Source of the DNA: Brevibacillus sp. SYP-B805
GTDB taxonomy: Bacteria > Bacillota > Bacilli > Brevibacillales > Brevibacillaceae
Assembly: GCF_011059135.1 (NCBI RefSeq)
Contig: NZ_JAALGD010000002.1
Location: 248,001 to 312,000 of the forward strand
Reading direction: 5' to 3'
DNA: 64,000 nt
Below are positions 54,505 to 63,488 of this stretch, piece by piece. The notes below the pieces were generated by a model, which was given only the letters and a program-made list of their open reading frames with translations, made no database searches and was not told the DNA's origin. Made by a program: the position numbers and the translations under genes. The first letter of the stretch is position 1, and each line of letters starts with the position of its first letter.

Positions 54505-55273
54505 GGCTGCCCTCCGTCACTTTCGCTTCGGCGGACGACACGGCTGTGTACAGCTCGATCTCGCCAAGCATTTTTTTCTGCGCATCGATCAGCTCCGCCA
54601 CACCTTTCTGGGCCAGCGCCAAAAGCTGCTGCAGCTCTTCGCCGGAGAAGGGCGCTTCTTCCCCGGTCCCCTGCAGTTCCACATACTTGCCGCTTCCGGT
54701 CATCACCACGTTCATGTCGACCCTGGCGCAGGAATCTTCCTTGTAGTTCAGGTCCAGCATCGGTTGGCCGTCGATGATGCCGACCGAGGTGGCGGCCAGA
54801 TAATCGGTAATGGGCAGCCTGCTCCAGGTGCCGTTCTCCACCAGCTTCTGCATGGCGTCCACCATGGCCACAAAGGCGCCGGTAATCGAGGCCGTCCGTG
54901 TTCCGCCATCCGCCTGGATCACATCGCAGTCAAGCCAAACGGTTCGCTCCCCCATCGCTTCCAGGTGGACAACCGAGCGCAGGGCGCGTCCGATCAAACG
55001 CTGGATCTCCATCGTCCGGCCGCCCACCTTGCCCTTGGTCGATTCCCGCGGATTGCGCGATTCGGTGGCGCGGGGCAGCATGCCGTATTCGGCGGTGATC
55101 CATCCTTTGCCGCCGCCGCGCATAAACGGCGGTACGCGATCCTCCAGCGTGGCGGTGCAAATCACTTTTGTATCTCCCACTTCGATCAGGCATGACCCTT
55201 CCGCATGCTTGATGTAATTGCGGGTGATCGTAACCTGTCGCAGCTGATCGCTTGCCCGTCCATCATGTCTCAT
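54497..55273 (-). CDS. rph: Ribonuclease PH
   Basis: A 258-residue phosphorolytic exoribonuclease trimming tRNA 3' ends. Motifs are [12 protein letters not shown] at the N-terminus, [34 protein letters not shown], and [18 protein letters not shown]. The start follows TAGGAGGAAC. In B. subtilis gerM precedes it directly; here an MFS gene lies between on the other strand. Confidence 0.97.
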   Translation of the reverse strand: MRHDGRASDQLRQVTITRNYIKHAEGSCLIEVGDTKVICTATLEDRVPPFMRGGGKGWITAEYGMLPRATESRNPRESTKGKVGGRTMEIQRLIGRALRSVVHLEAMGERTVWLDCDVIQADGGTRTASITGAFVAMVDAMQKLVENGTWSRLPITDYLAATSVGIIDGQPMLDLNYKEDSCARVDMNVVMTGSGKYVELQGTGEEAPFSGEELQQLLALAQKGVAELIDAQKKMLGEIELYTAVSSAEAKVTEGSRV

Positions 55274-55414
55274 TCTATGTTCCTCCTACATCGCTTTCGT
55301 CGGCTCTGCTCATTATACCAAACGCCGGAAATGTTCTGCCACTCTGTTCCGTTTCTACTAATGTTTACGGATCGCTGCCGATCGTTATGACTGGATCGCC
55401 GGCATCAGAAACGC

Positions 55415-55467
55415 TTGCAAAAGCGCAAGACATTCGACTATTATCTAATTAAAATAACATCTAATTA
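55415..55467 (+). promoter_or_regulatory. Promoter and operator-like direct repeat of the MFS gene
   Basis: TTGCAA (55415-55420) and TATTAT (55439-55444) are 18 bp apart. ATCTAATTA occurs at 55443-55451 and again at 55459-55467, 16 bp apart, overlapping the -10 and the transcription start; the second copy continues into the palindrome TCTAATTAGA. This looks like a MarR- or TetR-type binding site, but no such regulator gene is adjacent. Confidence 0.5.
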
Positions 55468-55479
55468 GAAGGTGACAAA

Positions 55480-56724
55480 ATGAACGCCTATCGTCTGCTC
55501 CGCCATCGTCCTTACCGCCGCATGCTGGCCGCCCACTTTCTCAGCGGCATCGGCGACTGGTTCAACAGTGTGGCGATTCTCAGCCTGCTGTTGCAATTGA
55601 CGGGAACAAGCATGGCCGTCGGGGTGACCCTTGCCCTGCGCACGCTGCCCTACCTGCTGTTTGGACCGCTCGGGGGCAAGCTGGCCGACCGTTTTTCCCG
55701 CAAAAGGATCCTGGTGATCTGCGACGCGGCCCGGGCGCTCATCGCCCTCTCCTTTTTGCTGATCTCCTCGAAGGAGGATATCTGGATTGCGTACGCGGGC
55801 ACCTTCTCCCTGATCGCCTTCTCCGCTGCATACCAGCCGGCACGCGCCGCCATGATCCCGCAGATTGTCCCGAAAGAGGACGTCGCTGCCGCAAACGCCC
55901 TGGAGCAAAGCGTCCTGGGCACCGTGATGGCGATCGGCTCCCTGGTCTCCGGGGTTGTCACGTCCGTGTGGGGGCCGGGGGTTGCGTTCGTCTGCAACGC
56001 TCTTTCCTTCGTGGCATCCGCCCTGCTGATCATCGGGGTTCCCGTGCCCCATGACCGAAAGCACCCGCCGGAATCAGCCGCGCCAGACGCACCCTCCCCC
56101 ACCTTCCGGGAGCTGCTTCCGCTGTTCCGCCAGACACCGCTTGTGCCGCTGATTCTTGCGTTTTCCCTGCTTTGGCCGGTGGGGGGCGGCATCGCCAACG
56201 TCCTGATCAGCGTCTACGCGTATCAGGAGTTTCACGCGGGCAATGCGGGAATTGGGTTGTTGTACGGGGCGATCGGTGTGGGATTCCTGGTCGGGGGGCT
56301 GCTATCAGCTGCCTTGCAGCGCTGGCCGTTTCACGTGGCGGCCGTCAGCATGACGGCGGAGGGGATTGCCCATCTCCTGATCAGCGCCGCCCCCTCCCTT
56401 TCTGCGGCCGCCGTGCTCTTTTGCTTGTCCACCATCGCCGGCGGCATGGGGAACGCGAGCCTTCAGACGCTTTTGATGCAGCGTGTGCCGGACCGCTTTC
56501 TCGGAAGGGTGTTCGCCCTGGAAGGGACGTTCTCCGGCGTCGTGATCGGCTGCTCCATGCTTGCGGGCGGCTGGCTGCTTGCCATTGTTCCTCCCCGCAC
56601 GCTGGGATGTATCTCCGGCCTCTTTATCACGCTGATTTCGCTGGCGATCGGCCTGGCCCTTCTGCGGTTTCAGAAGCATGAACAAAAACGTCCCACGCCG
56701 CGTACAGGCGTGGGAGTTTCTTAG
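55480..56724 (+). CDS. MFS efflux transporter (MFS_3 / EntS-like)
   Basis: A 414-residue protein with twelve membrane segments. The MFS signature loop GGKLADRFSRKRILV lies between helices 2 and 3. The N-terminal HFLSGIGDWFNSVAIL is typical of the MFS_3 multidrug/siderophore exporters. It probably exports a drug or siderophore. AGAAGGTG precedes the ATG. Its stop codon overlaps the stop codon of the convergent gerM gene. It separates gerM from rph, so it is an insertion relative to B. subtilis. Confidence 0.9.
   Translation: MNAYRLLRHRPYRRMLAAHFLSGIGDWFNSVAILSLLLQLTGTSMAVGVTLALRTLPYLLFGPLGGKLADRFSRKRILVICDAARALIALSFLLISSKEDIWIAYAGTFSLIAFSAAYQPARAAMIPQIVPKEDVAAANALEQSVLGTVMAIGSLVSGVVTSVWGPGVAFVCNALSFVASALLIIGVPVPHDRKHPPESAAPDAPSPTFRELLPLFRQTPLVPLILAFSLLWPVGGGIANVLISVYAYQEFHAGNAGIGLLYGAIGVGFLVGGLLSAALQRWPFHVAAVSMTAEGIAHLLISAAPSLSAAAVLFCLSTIAGGMGNASLQTLLMQRVPDRFLGRVFALEGTFSGVVIGCSMLAGGWLLAIVPPRTLGCISGLFITLISLAIGLALLRFQKHEQKRPTPRTGVGVS
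56685..56715 (-). terminator. Rho-independent terminator of gerM
   Basis: On the minus strand TCCCACGCC pairs with GGCGTGGGA across 7 bases, followed by CGTTTTTG. The hairpin lies inside the last codons of the convergent MFS gene. Confidence 0.8.
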
Positions 56725-57785
56725 AACTGCATCGTATTGATGGTAAGGGGACGGACGACCGGTTTGCTGAAATCGAAAGCGCCGCCGGAGATCGGCTTTC
56801 CCTCCACCAGGAGCTGCACCTTGTTGAAGCCGGTGTTTTCCGTCAGCGACAGCACCAGCGATTCCAGCGATTCCGGATTGGCTTCCTTGCCGCTGTCGTA
56901 CCTCAGGATATCGCTGCTCAGGTTAACCGTAACGGTGCCGTCCGTTTCCTTGACATCCAGCACCTTGGTGGTGGACAGGAGCGCGCTGAAGAGCGGCGAC
57001 CCTTCCTTCGGCCCTTTGATCAGCTCTTCGACGACGGCCCGGGCCACATCCCTGGTCTTGGGAATCAGCCTGGTGACCGGGACAAAATAGGTGCGCTTGT
57101 CATCCAGCTGGCTCTGAAAATATACCGTGACGGCCGTGGTCTGTCCGGGGATGGCGCCGTCGGCCAGCTCGACATTGACGCCGTGGTTCCGGTCCAGACG
57201 CGAAACCGGCGTGTTGTTGACCGGCATCTCGGTCAGCGGTTGGCCGTTCACCCAGATCGAGACGTTCTTGATGTTGGGGAACTCCGTCAGCGCCCGGGTG
57301 ATCGCGTCCATGATTTTCTTCTCGTCCTTGGCGTCGTAATTCTTGAACTCCCTGGAAAAGTCAACGGTTGCCGTACCGTCTTTGATCACCATGCCGAGGA
57401 TTTTCGTCCCTTCCGGCAGCACGGCCGCAAAGCCCTGCGGCAGCATGCTCTCCACCGGGCCTCCTTTTACCATGTAGGCCAGCACCTGCTTGGCGACGCC
57501 CTCTTCCTTCGGCAGCGTAAGCGACACCGGCACAACGTAGCCATTGGCATCCAGCAGATAAACCGTCCGATCAACCGATGCCTGGACCGCATCGCCCGGA
57601 GCCTGGGCCTGGTCGCCGGAGAGCGGCGCCTCGCCCGGGGGATTTGTCTCCAGCGCCGTTTCGGACTGCGGCGGCGGGTCAATGCTGGTCGATTCGTTTG
57701 CCGGCCCAAACAGGCTGCAGCCTGCCGTCAGCATGGCGCTAATCCCGAGCACGGCCGTTATTTTGCCGATGCGTGTGTGTATCAT
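56721..57785 (-). CDS. gerM: GerM sporulation/germination lipoprotein
   Basis: A 354-residue lipoprotein with a lipobox at LTAGC (Cys23). A Pro/Glu-rich linker (about 30-75) is followed by two GerMN domains (about 90-190 and 220-340). In B. subtilis GerM is a mother-cell lipoprotein affecting spore cortex and germination. The order murI(racE)-gerM-rph matches. The ATG follows GAGGAGG. Confidence 0.93.
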   Translation of the reverse strand: MIHTRIGKITAVLGISAMLTAGCSLFGPANESTSIDPPPQSETALETNPPGEAPLSGDQAQAPGDAVQASVDRTVYLLDANGYVVPVSLTLPKEEGVAKQVLAYMVKGGPVESMLPQGFAAVLPEGTKILGMVIKDGTATVDFSREFKNYDAKDEKKIMDAITRALTEFPNIKNVSIWVNGQPLTEMPVNNTPVSRLDRNHGVNVELADGAIPGQTTAVTVYFQSQLDDKRTYFVPVTRLIPKTRDVARAVVEELIKGPKEGSPLFSALLSTTKVLDVKETDGTVTVNLSSDILRYDSGKEANPESLESLVLSLTENTGFNKVQLLVEGKPISGGAFDFSKPVVRPLTINTMQF

Positions 57786-57893
57786 ACCTTCTACCTCCTC
57801 GGACCCTTTGTACTACCATGTATACGAGCATGGCCCGGGTTTATGCGTGATTGTCCCGAGGGAATTGCCAAGCACGCCGAGGAGGCAGGAGGG

Positions 57894-58715
57894 TTATTTG
57901 ATGGGAACGGATGGCTCCAGGACGCGGTGTTCCACGTTTACCGGACAGCCCAGCCATTCTTCGCCGATCTGGCGGAACACCTCTATTTCGCCGCTGGTGA
58001 AGAATTGATGGCGGGGTTGGTCCCACTGGGCGGGCGCATGCATGTCGCTCAAGGACAGGAGCGTGCTCAGCTCCCGGGCCGTTTCCTCCGCCGAACTGAT
58101 CAGGGTAATCTCATCCCCCAGCGCTTTCTGGATCAGCGGAGCCAGCAGCGGATAATGGGTACATCCGAGAATCAGGGTGTCAAGCTCTTCGTACTTGAGC
58201 GGGGCAAGCGTTTCCGCCACGATGCGTTCCGCTTCCGGCGTATGGATCAGCCGGTTTTCCACCAGGGGAACGAACTGCGGGCAGGCCAGCCCCGCCACAT
58301 AGAGGTTGGGATTGATTCGGCGCAGGGCCCGTTCATACGCAGCGGTGCGAATGGTGGTTTCGGTGCCGATAATCCCGATTCGCCCGGTTCGGGACGCGGA
58401 GATGGCCGCCCGCGCTCCCGGCTCGATCACGCCCAGAACCGGCACGGCTGTAAATTCCCTCACTTCCTCCAGCACCACCGCAGCCGCCGTATTGCAGGCG
58501 ATCACCAGCGCCTTGACCGGATACTGGAAGAGAAACTGGATCATCTGGAGACTAAACGAACGAATTTCGCCGGGAGGTCTGGACCCATAAGGACAGCGCG
58601 CATTATCGCCGAAATAAAGGATCCGTTCTTGCGGCAGCTGGCGCATGACCTCACGCGCCACCGTAAGGCCCCCTACGCCTGAATCAATGATGGCAATCGC
58701 TTTTTGCTCGTTCAT
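57894..58715 (-). CDS. murI: Glutamate racemase
   Basis: A 273-residue racemase supplying D-glutamate for peptidoglycan. It starts MNEQKAIAIIDSGVGGLTV; the two catalytic cysteines lie in VIACNTAAAVV and ILGCTHYPLL. GGAG-type ribosome-binding sequence precedes the ATG. It corresponds to racE of B. subtilis, upstream of gerM. Confidence 0.96.
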   Translation of the reverse strand: MNEQKAIAIIDSGVGGLTVAREVMRQLPQERILYFGDNARCPYGSRPPGEIRSFSLQMIQFLFQYPVKALVIACNTAAAVVLEEVREFTAVPVLGVIEPGARAAISASRTGRIGIIGTETTIRTAAYERALRRINPNLYVAGLACPQFVPLVENRLIHTPEAERIVAETLAPLKYEELDTLILGCTHYPLLAPLIQKALGDEITLISSAEETARELSTLLSLSDMHAPAQWDQPRHQFFTSGEIEVFRQIGEEWLGCPVNVEHRVLEPSVPIK

Positions 58716-58824
58716 ACCGATTCTCCCTTGTGCTGTGGTATCAATGGATGGGTTTTCGTTTTCGTATGCATGCGTGATAATACCTTATGCGTCAGGCGGC
58801 TGCCCTGTACTCCGCTGATGCCGC

Positions 58825-58852
58825 ACCCCTCCTGGGCGATGTTCATATAGTA
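58825..58852 (+). promoter_or_regulatory. Candidate sigma-K type promoter of the SOD gene
   Basis: CATATAGTA (58844-58852) matches the sigma-K -10 CATAnnnTA, and AC lies 17 bp upstream (58825-58826). The same CATATAGTAT string occurs before spoVID. It lies about 32 bp ahead of the start codon. Confidence 0.4.
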
Positions 58853-58883
58853 TGGTTAGCCAATGATTTAAGGAGGAGTTGCG

Positions 58884-59834
58884 TTGAAAGAGAAGATAGA
58901 ACATCTCATCAACTGGAGCGAATGGGGCCGCCAGTGGGTGGATTATCTGCGGCGCAAGCCAGCGCTGATTCACGAGTTGGAACGCCAAGTCAGAAAGTTT
59001 GACGCAGCGTTTCACCAGATTGGCGACAAGGCGCGTCAACTGCAAAAATCGGAGCCTGACGAAGCGGAAATACGCCGCCTGACGGCACGGGCAGAAGAGG
59101 TGCAGCACCACTTCCACCAGCTGCTGCACCTGGTCCAATCCCGCAGAAACGAAGAGAAGGCCGACGTCACGTATGTGAACCAGCGGCAATCGGTGGCCGT
59201 CACCCGGCCGGTGCCGCCCGGCGGCCATACCCTTCCGCCGCTGCCCTACGCTTATGATGCCCTCGAGCCGTACATCGACGCCGAGACCATGCGCATCCAC
59301 CACAACAGACATCATCAGAGCTATGTAGACGGCCTCAACAAGGCGGAGCTGATGCTGGCACGCGCCCGGGCCGCCAATGACTACGAACTGATCAAGCACT
59401 GGGAGCGGGAAGCGGCGTTTAACGGCGCCGGTCATTACCTGCACACGATTTTCTGGCAGGTGATGAGTCCGAACGGCGGCGGTGAACCCCAAGGAGAGCT
59501 GGCCGAGCAGCTCATCCGCGACTTCGGGTCGATCGACGGGTTCAGGCGCCACTTTTCCCAAGCCGCAGAGAAAGTGGAAGGCGGCGGCTGGGCGATCCTG
59601 GTCTGGTCTCCGCGTGCCCAGCACCTGGAGATCCTGCAGGCGGAAAAACATCAAAACCTGTCGCAGTGGGATGTAATCCCCCTCCTGGTGCTGGACGTTT
59701 GGGAGCACGCCTACTACCTGTCCTACCGGAATGATCGCGGCAGGTATATCGATGCCTGGTGGAATGTCGTGAACTGGCCGCATGTGCAGGACCGATACCT
59801 GCAGGCCCGCCGCCTGCGCTGGCAGCCGTACTGA
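58884..59834 (+). CDS. Fe/Mn superoxide dismutase with N-terminal extension (SodF-like)
   Basis: A 316-residue protein. A helical N-terminal extension of about 110 residues (MKEKIEHLINWSEWG...) precedes the SOD domain (about 112-310). Metal ligands are the histidine in MRIHHNRHHQSYV, the histidine in GAGHYLHTIFW, and the Asp/His in DVWEHAYYLSYRN. The extension is found in the Bacillus SodF group but not in SodA. The TTG start is selected because AAGGAGGAG lies 5 bases upstream. It detoxifies superoxide. Confidence 0.92.
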   Translation: MKEKIEHLINWSEWGRQWVDYLRRKPALIHELERQVRKFDAAFHQIGDKARQLQKSEPDEAEIRRLTARAEEVQHHFHQLLHLVQSRRNEEKADVTYVNQRQSVAVTRPVPPGGHTLPPLPYAYDALEPYIDAETMRIHHNRHHQSYVDGLNKAELMLARARAANDYELIKHWEREAAFNGAGHYLHTIFWQVMSPNGGGEPQGELAEQLIRDFGSIDGFRRHFSQAAEKVEGGGWAILVWSPRAQHLEILQAEKHQNLSQWDVIPLLVLDVWEHAYYLSYRNDRGRYIDAWWNVVNWPHVQDRYLQARRLRWQPY

Positions 59835-59894
59835 GAGAGACACCCCGGATCGGACGATTGTTCGATGACGTTAATACTTTTCTGATACAGTAAT

Positions 59895-59925
59895 AAAAGA
59901 TGGACGATTTGTCCATCTTTTTTTC
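59895..59925. terminator. Bidirectional terminator between SOD and phzF
   Basis: AGATGGAC pairs with GTCCATCT across 5 bases, with T7 on the plus strand and a T-rich run on the minus. It serves the convergent SOD and PhzF-family genes. Confidence 0.85.
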
Positions 59926-59933
59926 ATGATCCC

Positions 59934-60827
59934 TTAGATGCGCAGGTTCCCGCATGCCATCACACGGGCCGCGCCGCCGACCTGAATGACCGGACCGTTT
60001 GGCCCCGGGGTGACCTTGACGGAGAGGGTGCCGGGACGGCCGATCGCATGGCCCTGGGCGATGGTCAGGGCATGGGGCTGGTCAGGGGGCAGAATCCGCT
60101 CCAGGACAAGATAGCCGGCCAATGCGCCGTTCGCGGCTCCCGTCACCGGATCCTCCGGAATGCCGATGGCCGGGCAAAAATCGCGCGTATACAGATCATA
60201 CGCATCATCCCCTGTATCGAAGCTGAACAGATGCGTCGTACTCGCTTCCAGGCTGCGGTTCATCGCCCCAAGCTCCGCCAAGAGCGGTTGGGCTGAATCA
60301 ATCGCCTGGCGCGTCTTGACCGGAACAAGCAAATGCCAGTTCCCCGTATGGGCCAGCCGGATGGGGTAACGGTCGTCAAGATCGGTTGGGGCGATGCCGA
60401 CAAGACGGGCGATCTCGTCCCTGTCAACCGGGATTTCCTTGGTGCGCGGCGCCACCTGCGTCATGGTGACCGACTTCAATGCACCGTCCGCCTTGTCGAA
60501 GGTGACCGGCACCAGACCGATGTTGGTTTCCAGGACGACCCGTTCCGCTCTCCAGCCGAACTCCTGGGCCAACAGCCAGGCGGCGCCCACGGTGGCATGA
60601 CCGCAGAAGTTGATCTCTTCCGCCGGGGTAAAATAACGTACCCGAAAATCGGCGGCCGGATTGTCGCTTTTCATCAGGAACGCCGTTTCCGATTGATGGA
60701 GTTCCCGGGCAATCTTCTGCATAACGCCCTCATCCAGCGTTTCGGCATCCGGCACCACTCCCGCCGCATTGCCGCCGAAGGGCTTGTCGGCAAAGGCGTC
60801 CACCAGGTAAAAAGGCAGATTGTTCAT
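59934..60827 (-). CDS. PhzF-family isomerase
   Basis: A 297-residue PhzF/YddE fold protein with the catalytic glutamate in LHQSETAFL (about residue 46), FCGHATVGAA and GIPEDPVTGAANGALAGYL. Family members catalyse isomerisation or epimerisation of diverse small molecules; the substrate is unknown. It starts with ATG behind AAAGG. It is divergent from a LysR-family regulator that may control it. Confidence 0.92.
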   Translation of the reverse strand: MNNLPFYLVDAFADKPFGGNAAGVVPDAETLDEGVMQKIARELHQSETAFLMKSDNPAADFRVRYFTPAEEINFCGHATVGAAWLLAQEFGWRAERVVLETNIGLVPVTFDKADGALKSVTMTQVAPRTKEIPVDRDEIARLVGIAPTDLDDRYPIRLAHTGNWHLLVPVKTRQAIDSAQPLLAELGAMNRSLEASTTHLFSFDTGDDAYDLYTRDFCPAIGIPEDPVTGAANGALAGYLVLERILPPDQPHALTIAQGHAIGRPGTLSVKVTPGPNGPVIQVGGAARVMACGNLRI

Positions 60828-60901
60828 GTTTTTTCACACCTTTCTTGCACACGCATCGCGTTACCCTTATGATAGTATGCAGCCATACATCTGTAAAATG
60901 A

Positions 60902-60932
60902 ATGTTTTATATAAATTCCATGAGAAAAACAT
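60902..60932. promoter_or_regulatory. Candidate LysR binding site between phzF and lysR genes
   Basis: ATGTTTT (60902-60908) and AAAACAT (60926-60932) form an interrupted inverted repeat in the divergent intergenic region, a typical place for a LysR-type operator. Confidence 0.4.
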
Positions 60933-60950
60933 CATGAAAGGAGGCCCCGG

Positions 60951-61844
60951 ATGACCCTTTTGCAATTGGAGGTTTTCGTCGCTGTCGTGGAGGCCGGGAG
61001 CTTTACCAAGGCGGGTGAAAAGCTGAATCTGAGCCAATCGGGGGTGAGCCATGCCATCGCGGGGTTGGAAGCGGAGCTGGGGATTTCGCTGTTGACCCGC
61101 AGCCGCAGCGGCGTCAGCCTGACGGAGGCGGGAGAAGCGGTGCTTGTTCATGCCAGGGAGGTGTTGAATCGGCTTGAACAAATCAGACAGTCCGCTGCGG
61201 CGGCTGCGGGACTGCAGATCGGCACGCTGCGGGTCGGCAGTTTTCCCAGCGTCTCTGCCAAGCTGCTGCCGGGACTGCTGCGGCTGTTTCGCGACCGCTA
61301 CCCCGGCATCGAGCTGACGCTGTTCGAAGGCAGCTATCCGGAGATTCGTGCGTGGATACAGGCGGGTGCCGTGGATGCCGCGTTTTTCCCCTATCCGGAA
61401 GAGGGGCTTGAGATCGTGCCGCTGCTGGAGGATGAGCTGGTGGTGGTGGTGCCGGATGGGCATCCCTGCAGCAGCCGGTCCGAACTGACGGTCGGGGAGA
61501 TCGCCGCGGAGCCGTTCATCATGCCGAAAGCTGGATGCGAAGTCCTGGTTGAAGCAGCCTTCGTGAATCACGGTTATGCGCCAAACACCCGGTTTGAGGT
61601 GGCGGACACGGCCACGATCCTGGCGATGGTGCGGGAAGGGCTGGGCATCACCGTCGTGCCCAGGCTGACCCTTCCCGACAGCGTGCCTGGCCTCCACGTC
61701 TGTCCGCTTGCGCCGCGCACCTGCCGCCAGATCGGACTGGCCGTCCGTTCCCTTCAGTCCCCTTCCCCCGCCGCAGCCGCCTTTCTCAAGGAGGCGCAGG
61801 CCTGGGTGAACCGGCAGTTTCGCGCAAAGCCAATGGAGAAGTAA
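60951..61844 (+). CDS. LysR-family transcriptional regulator
   Basis: A 297-residue regulator. The N-terminal winged helix (MTLLQLEVFVAVVEAGSFTK; AGEKLNLSQSGVSHAIAGLE) is followed by a LysR substrate-binding domain (about 90-290). AAAGGAGG precedes the ATG. It is divergent from phzF, which is a likely target. The effector is unknown. Confidence 0.93.
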   Translation: MTLLQLEVFVAVVEAGSFTKAGEKLNLSQSGVSHAIAGLEAELGISLLTRSRSGVSLTEAGEAVLVHAREVLNRLEQIRQSAAAAAGLQIGTLRVGSFPSVSAKLLPGLLRLFRDRYPGIELTLFEGSYPEIRAWIQAGAVDAAFFPYPEEGLEIVPLLEDELVVVVPDGHPCSSRSELTVGEIAAEPFIMPKAGCEVLVEAAFVNHGYAPNTRFEVADTATILAMVREGLGITVVPRLTLPDSVPGLHVCPLAPRTCRQIGLAVRSLQSPSPAAAAFLKEAQAWVNRQFRAKPMEK

Positions 61845-61906
61845 GGAACAGAAAAATCCTGCTGCTTGGCGCTGGTTTTTCTTCCAGGGGCGCGTGGTTG
61901 CTTCGT

Positions 61907-62362
61907 CTATTTTCCAACGGGGATGAAAATCTCCACGGTGTTTGCCTGGGTGTCGGCATGGTAGCGCTCGATGCTGTGGAAGCTGGTTAGACGTTCGCAG
62001 CCGTTTTGTTCGAGCCATTGGAACATGTTCATGTAGGTGCCGGGCACTTCGGAGAGCGGGCCGCGGTGGGTGACAGTGGCGTAGGTTAAGGCGGGCACGG
62101 TGAAGCCGAACATGCCAGGGGGGATTCGGGAAAAACGCTCCACTTCGGCGCAGGCGTAGATGGTGTAGGTGCCGTTCGGATCTTCGATGGAGAGTTCGTA
62201 GCGGATGAGCGGGTCGCGCTTGTGCGGGATTTCATCGAGGCGCGCCTGCAGCTCCCGGACAATTTGGGGGACGCCTTGGCTCAAGGTGGGAAACGGCCCG
62301 GCATAGGATAAGCCGATGAGATGCATTTCAGGTTGGCTGCGGATGGTCACTTCCATGTTCAT
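61907..62362 (-). CDS. GyrI-like / AraC effector-binding domain protein
   Basis: A protein of about 151 residues consisting of a single GyrI-like (SOUL/SBP_bac) domain (MEVTIRSQPEMHLIGLSYAG; THRGPLSEVPGTYMNMFQWL; NTVEIFIPVGK). Such stand-alone domains bind small hydrophobic ligands. The start is the ATG at 62362 or the one two codons later (62356), both behind GGAGTG. The long upstream frame lacks start signals. Confidence 0.82.
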   Translation of the reverse strand: MNMEVTIRSQPEMHLIGLSYAGPFPTLSQGVPQIVRELQARLDEIPHKRDPLIRYELSIEDPNGTYTIYACAEVERFSRIPPGMFGFTVPALTYATVTHRGPLSEVPGTYMNMFQWLEQNGCERLTSFHSIERYHADTQANTVEIFIPVGK

Positions 62363-62509
62363 CACACTCCGGTGGATGTTTGTTGTTTTCACTATAACAT
62401 GGAGAGTGGACGGTTTCCGATACAAATAACTGATGTTTCTGAAAAAAGTTGAAGACGCTGTTGCCAGCGTTCGAACGCTAAAAAACAAGAGAGCACAAGG
62501 ACTGTGCTC

Positions 62510-63466
62510 TCATTCATACAAATGGCAGGCCGTATAATGACCCGGAGCCACTTCCCGCCACGTTGGCTTTTGGGCAGCGCAAATCTCCATGGCTTTCGGG
62601 CAGCGGGTCCGGAAGACACAGCCCGATGGCGGATTGATCGGGCTCGGCACTTCCCCTTCCAGTATGATCCGCTCCCTGCTCTGCTCCAGATCGGGATCGG
62701 GAAGCGGGATCGCCGACAGCAGCGCCTGCGTGTAGGGATGCTTTGGCTCCCGATACAGCTCTTTGCTCGCCGCCAGCTCCACCAGATTGCCGAGATACAT
62801 CACCCCGATGCGGTCGCTCATGTGCTTCACCATGGCCAGATCGTGGGCGATGAAGAGATAGGTCAGCTTGCGTTCCTGCTGCAGCCGTTTCAGCAGGTTG
62901 ACCACCTGGGCCTGCACGGACACATCCAAGGCCGATATGGGTTCATCCGCAATGATGAATTCCGGATTGACCGCCAATGCCCGAGCGATACCGATGCGCT
63001 GCCGCTGGCCGCCGCTGAATTCATGGGGAAAGCGGCTGGCGTGCTCTTTCTGCAGGCCGACCATCTCCAACAGCTCGTATACCCGCTCCAGGCGCTCCCT
63101 GCCGCTGGCCAACCCGTTCAGCACCAGCCCTTCCCCGATGATCTCGGCCACATCCATGCGCGGGTTCAGGGACGCGTAGGGATCCTGAAAGATCATCTGG
63201 ATCCTGCCGGTAAGCCGCTGCCTCTCCCTGCCGCTGACCCGGTGGACATCCTGCCCGTCGAACAGCACCTCGCCGGCTGTCGGCTTGTACAGTCCGATGA
63301 CCGCCCGCCCCGTCGTCGATTTGCCGCAGCCGGACTCTCCGACCAGCCCGAACGTTTCACCCTGATAAATGTCGAACGACACGTCGTCGACCGCTTTCAC
63401 ATACTGCCCTTTGCCGATTTTGAAATGGATTTTCAGATTTTTCACTTCCAGCAGTTTCTTAGGCAC
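62510..63466 (-). CDS. ykfD: Oligopeptide ABC transporter ATP-binding protein (YkfD/OppF-like)
   Basis: A 318-residue ABC ATPase. Motifs are Walker [17 protein letters not shown]-loop [13 protein letters not shown], signature [16 protein letters not shown], Walker [15 protein letters not shown], and the C-terminal oligopeptide/dipeptide domain with CVFRTRCP. The GTG at 63466 has GGGAGG about 10 bases upstream; the open frame continues upstream without signals. It follows a ykfC-like peptidase gene, the same order as in the B. subtilis ykfABCD murein-peptide operon. Confidence 0.92.
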   Translation of the reverse strand: MPKKLLEVKNLKIHFKIGKGQYVKAVDDVSFDIYQGETFGLVGESGCGKSTTGRAVIGLYKPTAGEVLFDGQDVHRVSGRERQRLTGRIQMIFQDPYASLNPRMDVAEIIGEGLVLNGLASGRERLERVYELLEMVGLQKEHASRFPHEFSGGQRQRIGIARALAVNPEFIIADEPISALDVSVQAQVVNLLKRLQQERKLTYLFIAHDLAMVKHMSDRIGVMYLGNLVELAASKELYREPKHPYTQALLSAIPLPDPDLEQSRERIILEGEVPSPINPPSGCVFRTRCPKAMEICAAQKPTWREVAPGHYTACHLYE

Positions 63467-63488
63467 GACACCCTTCCTCCCGTTCCGG

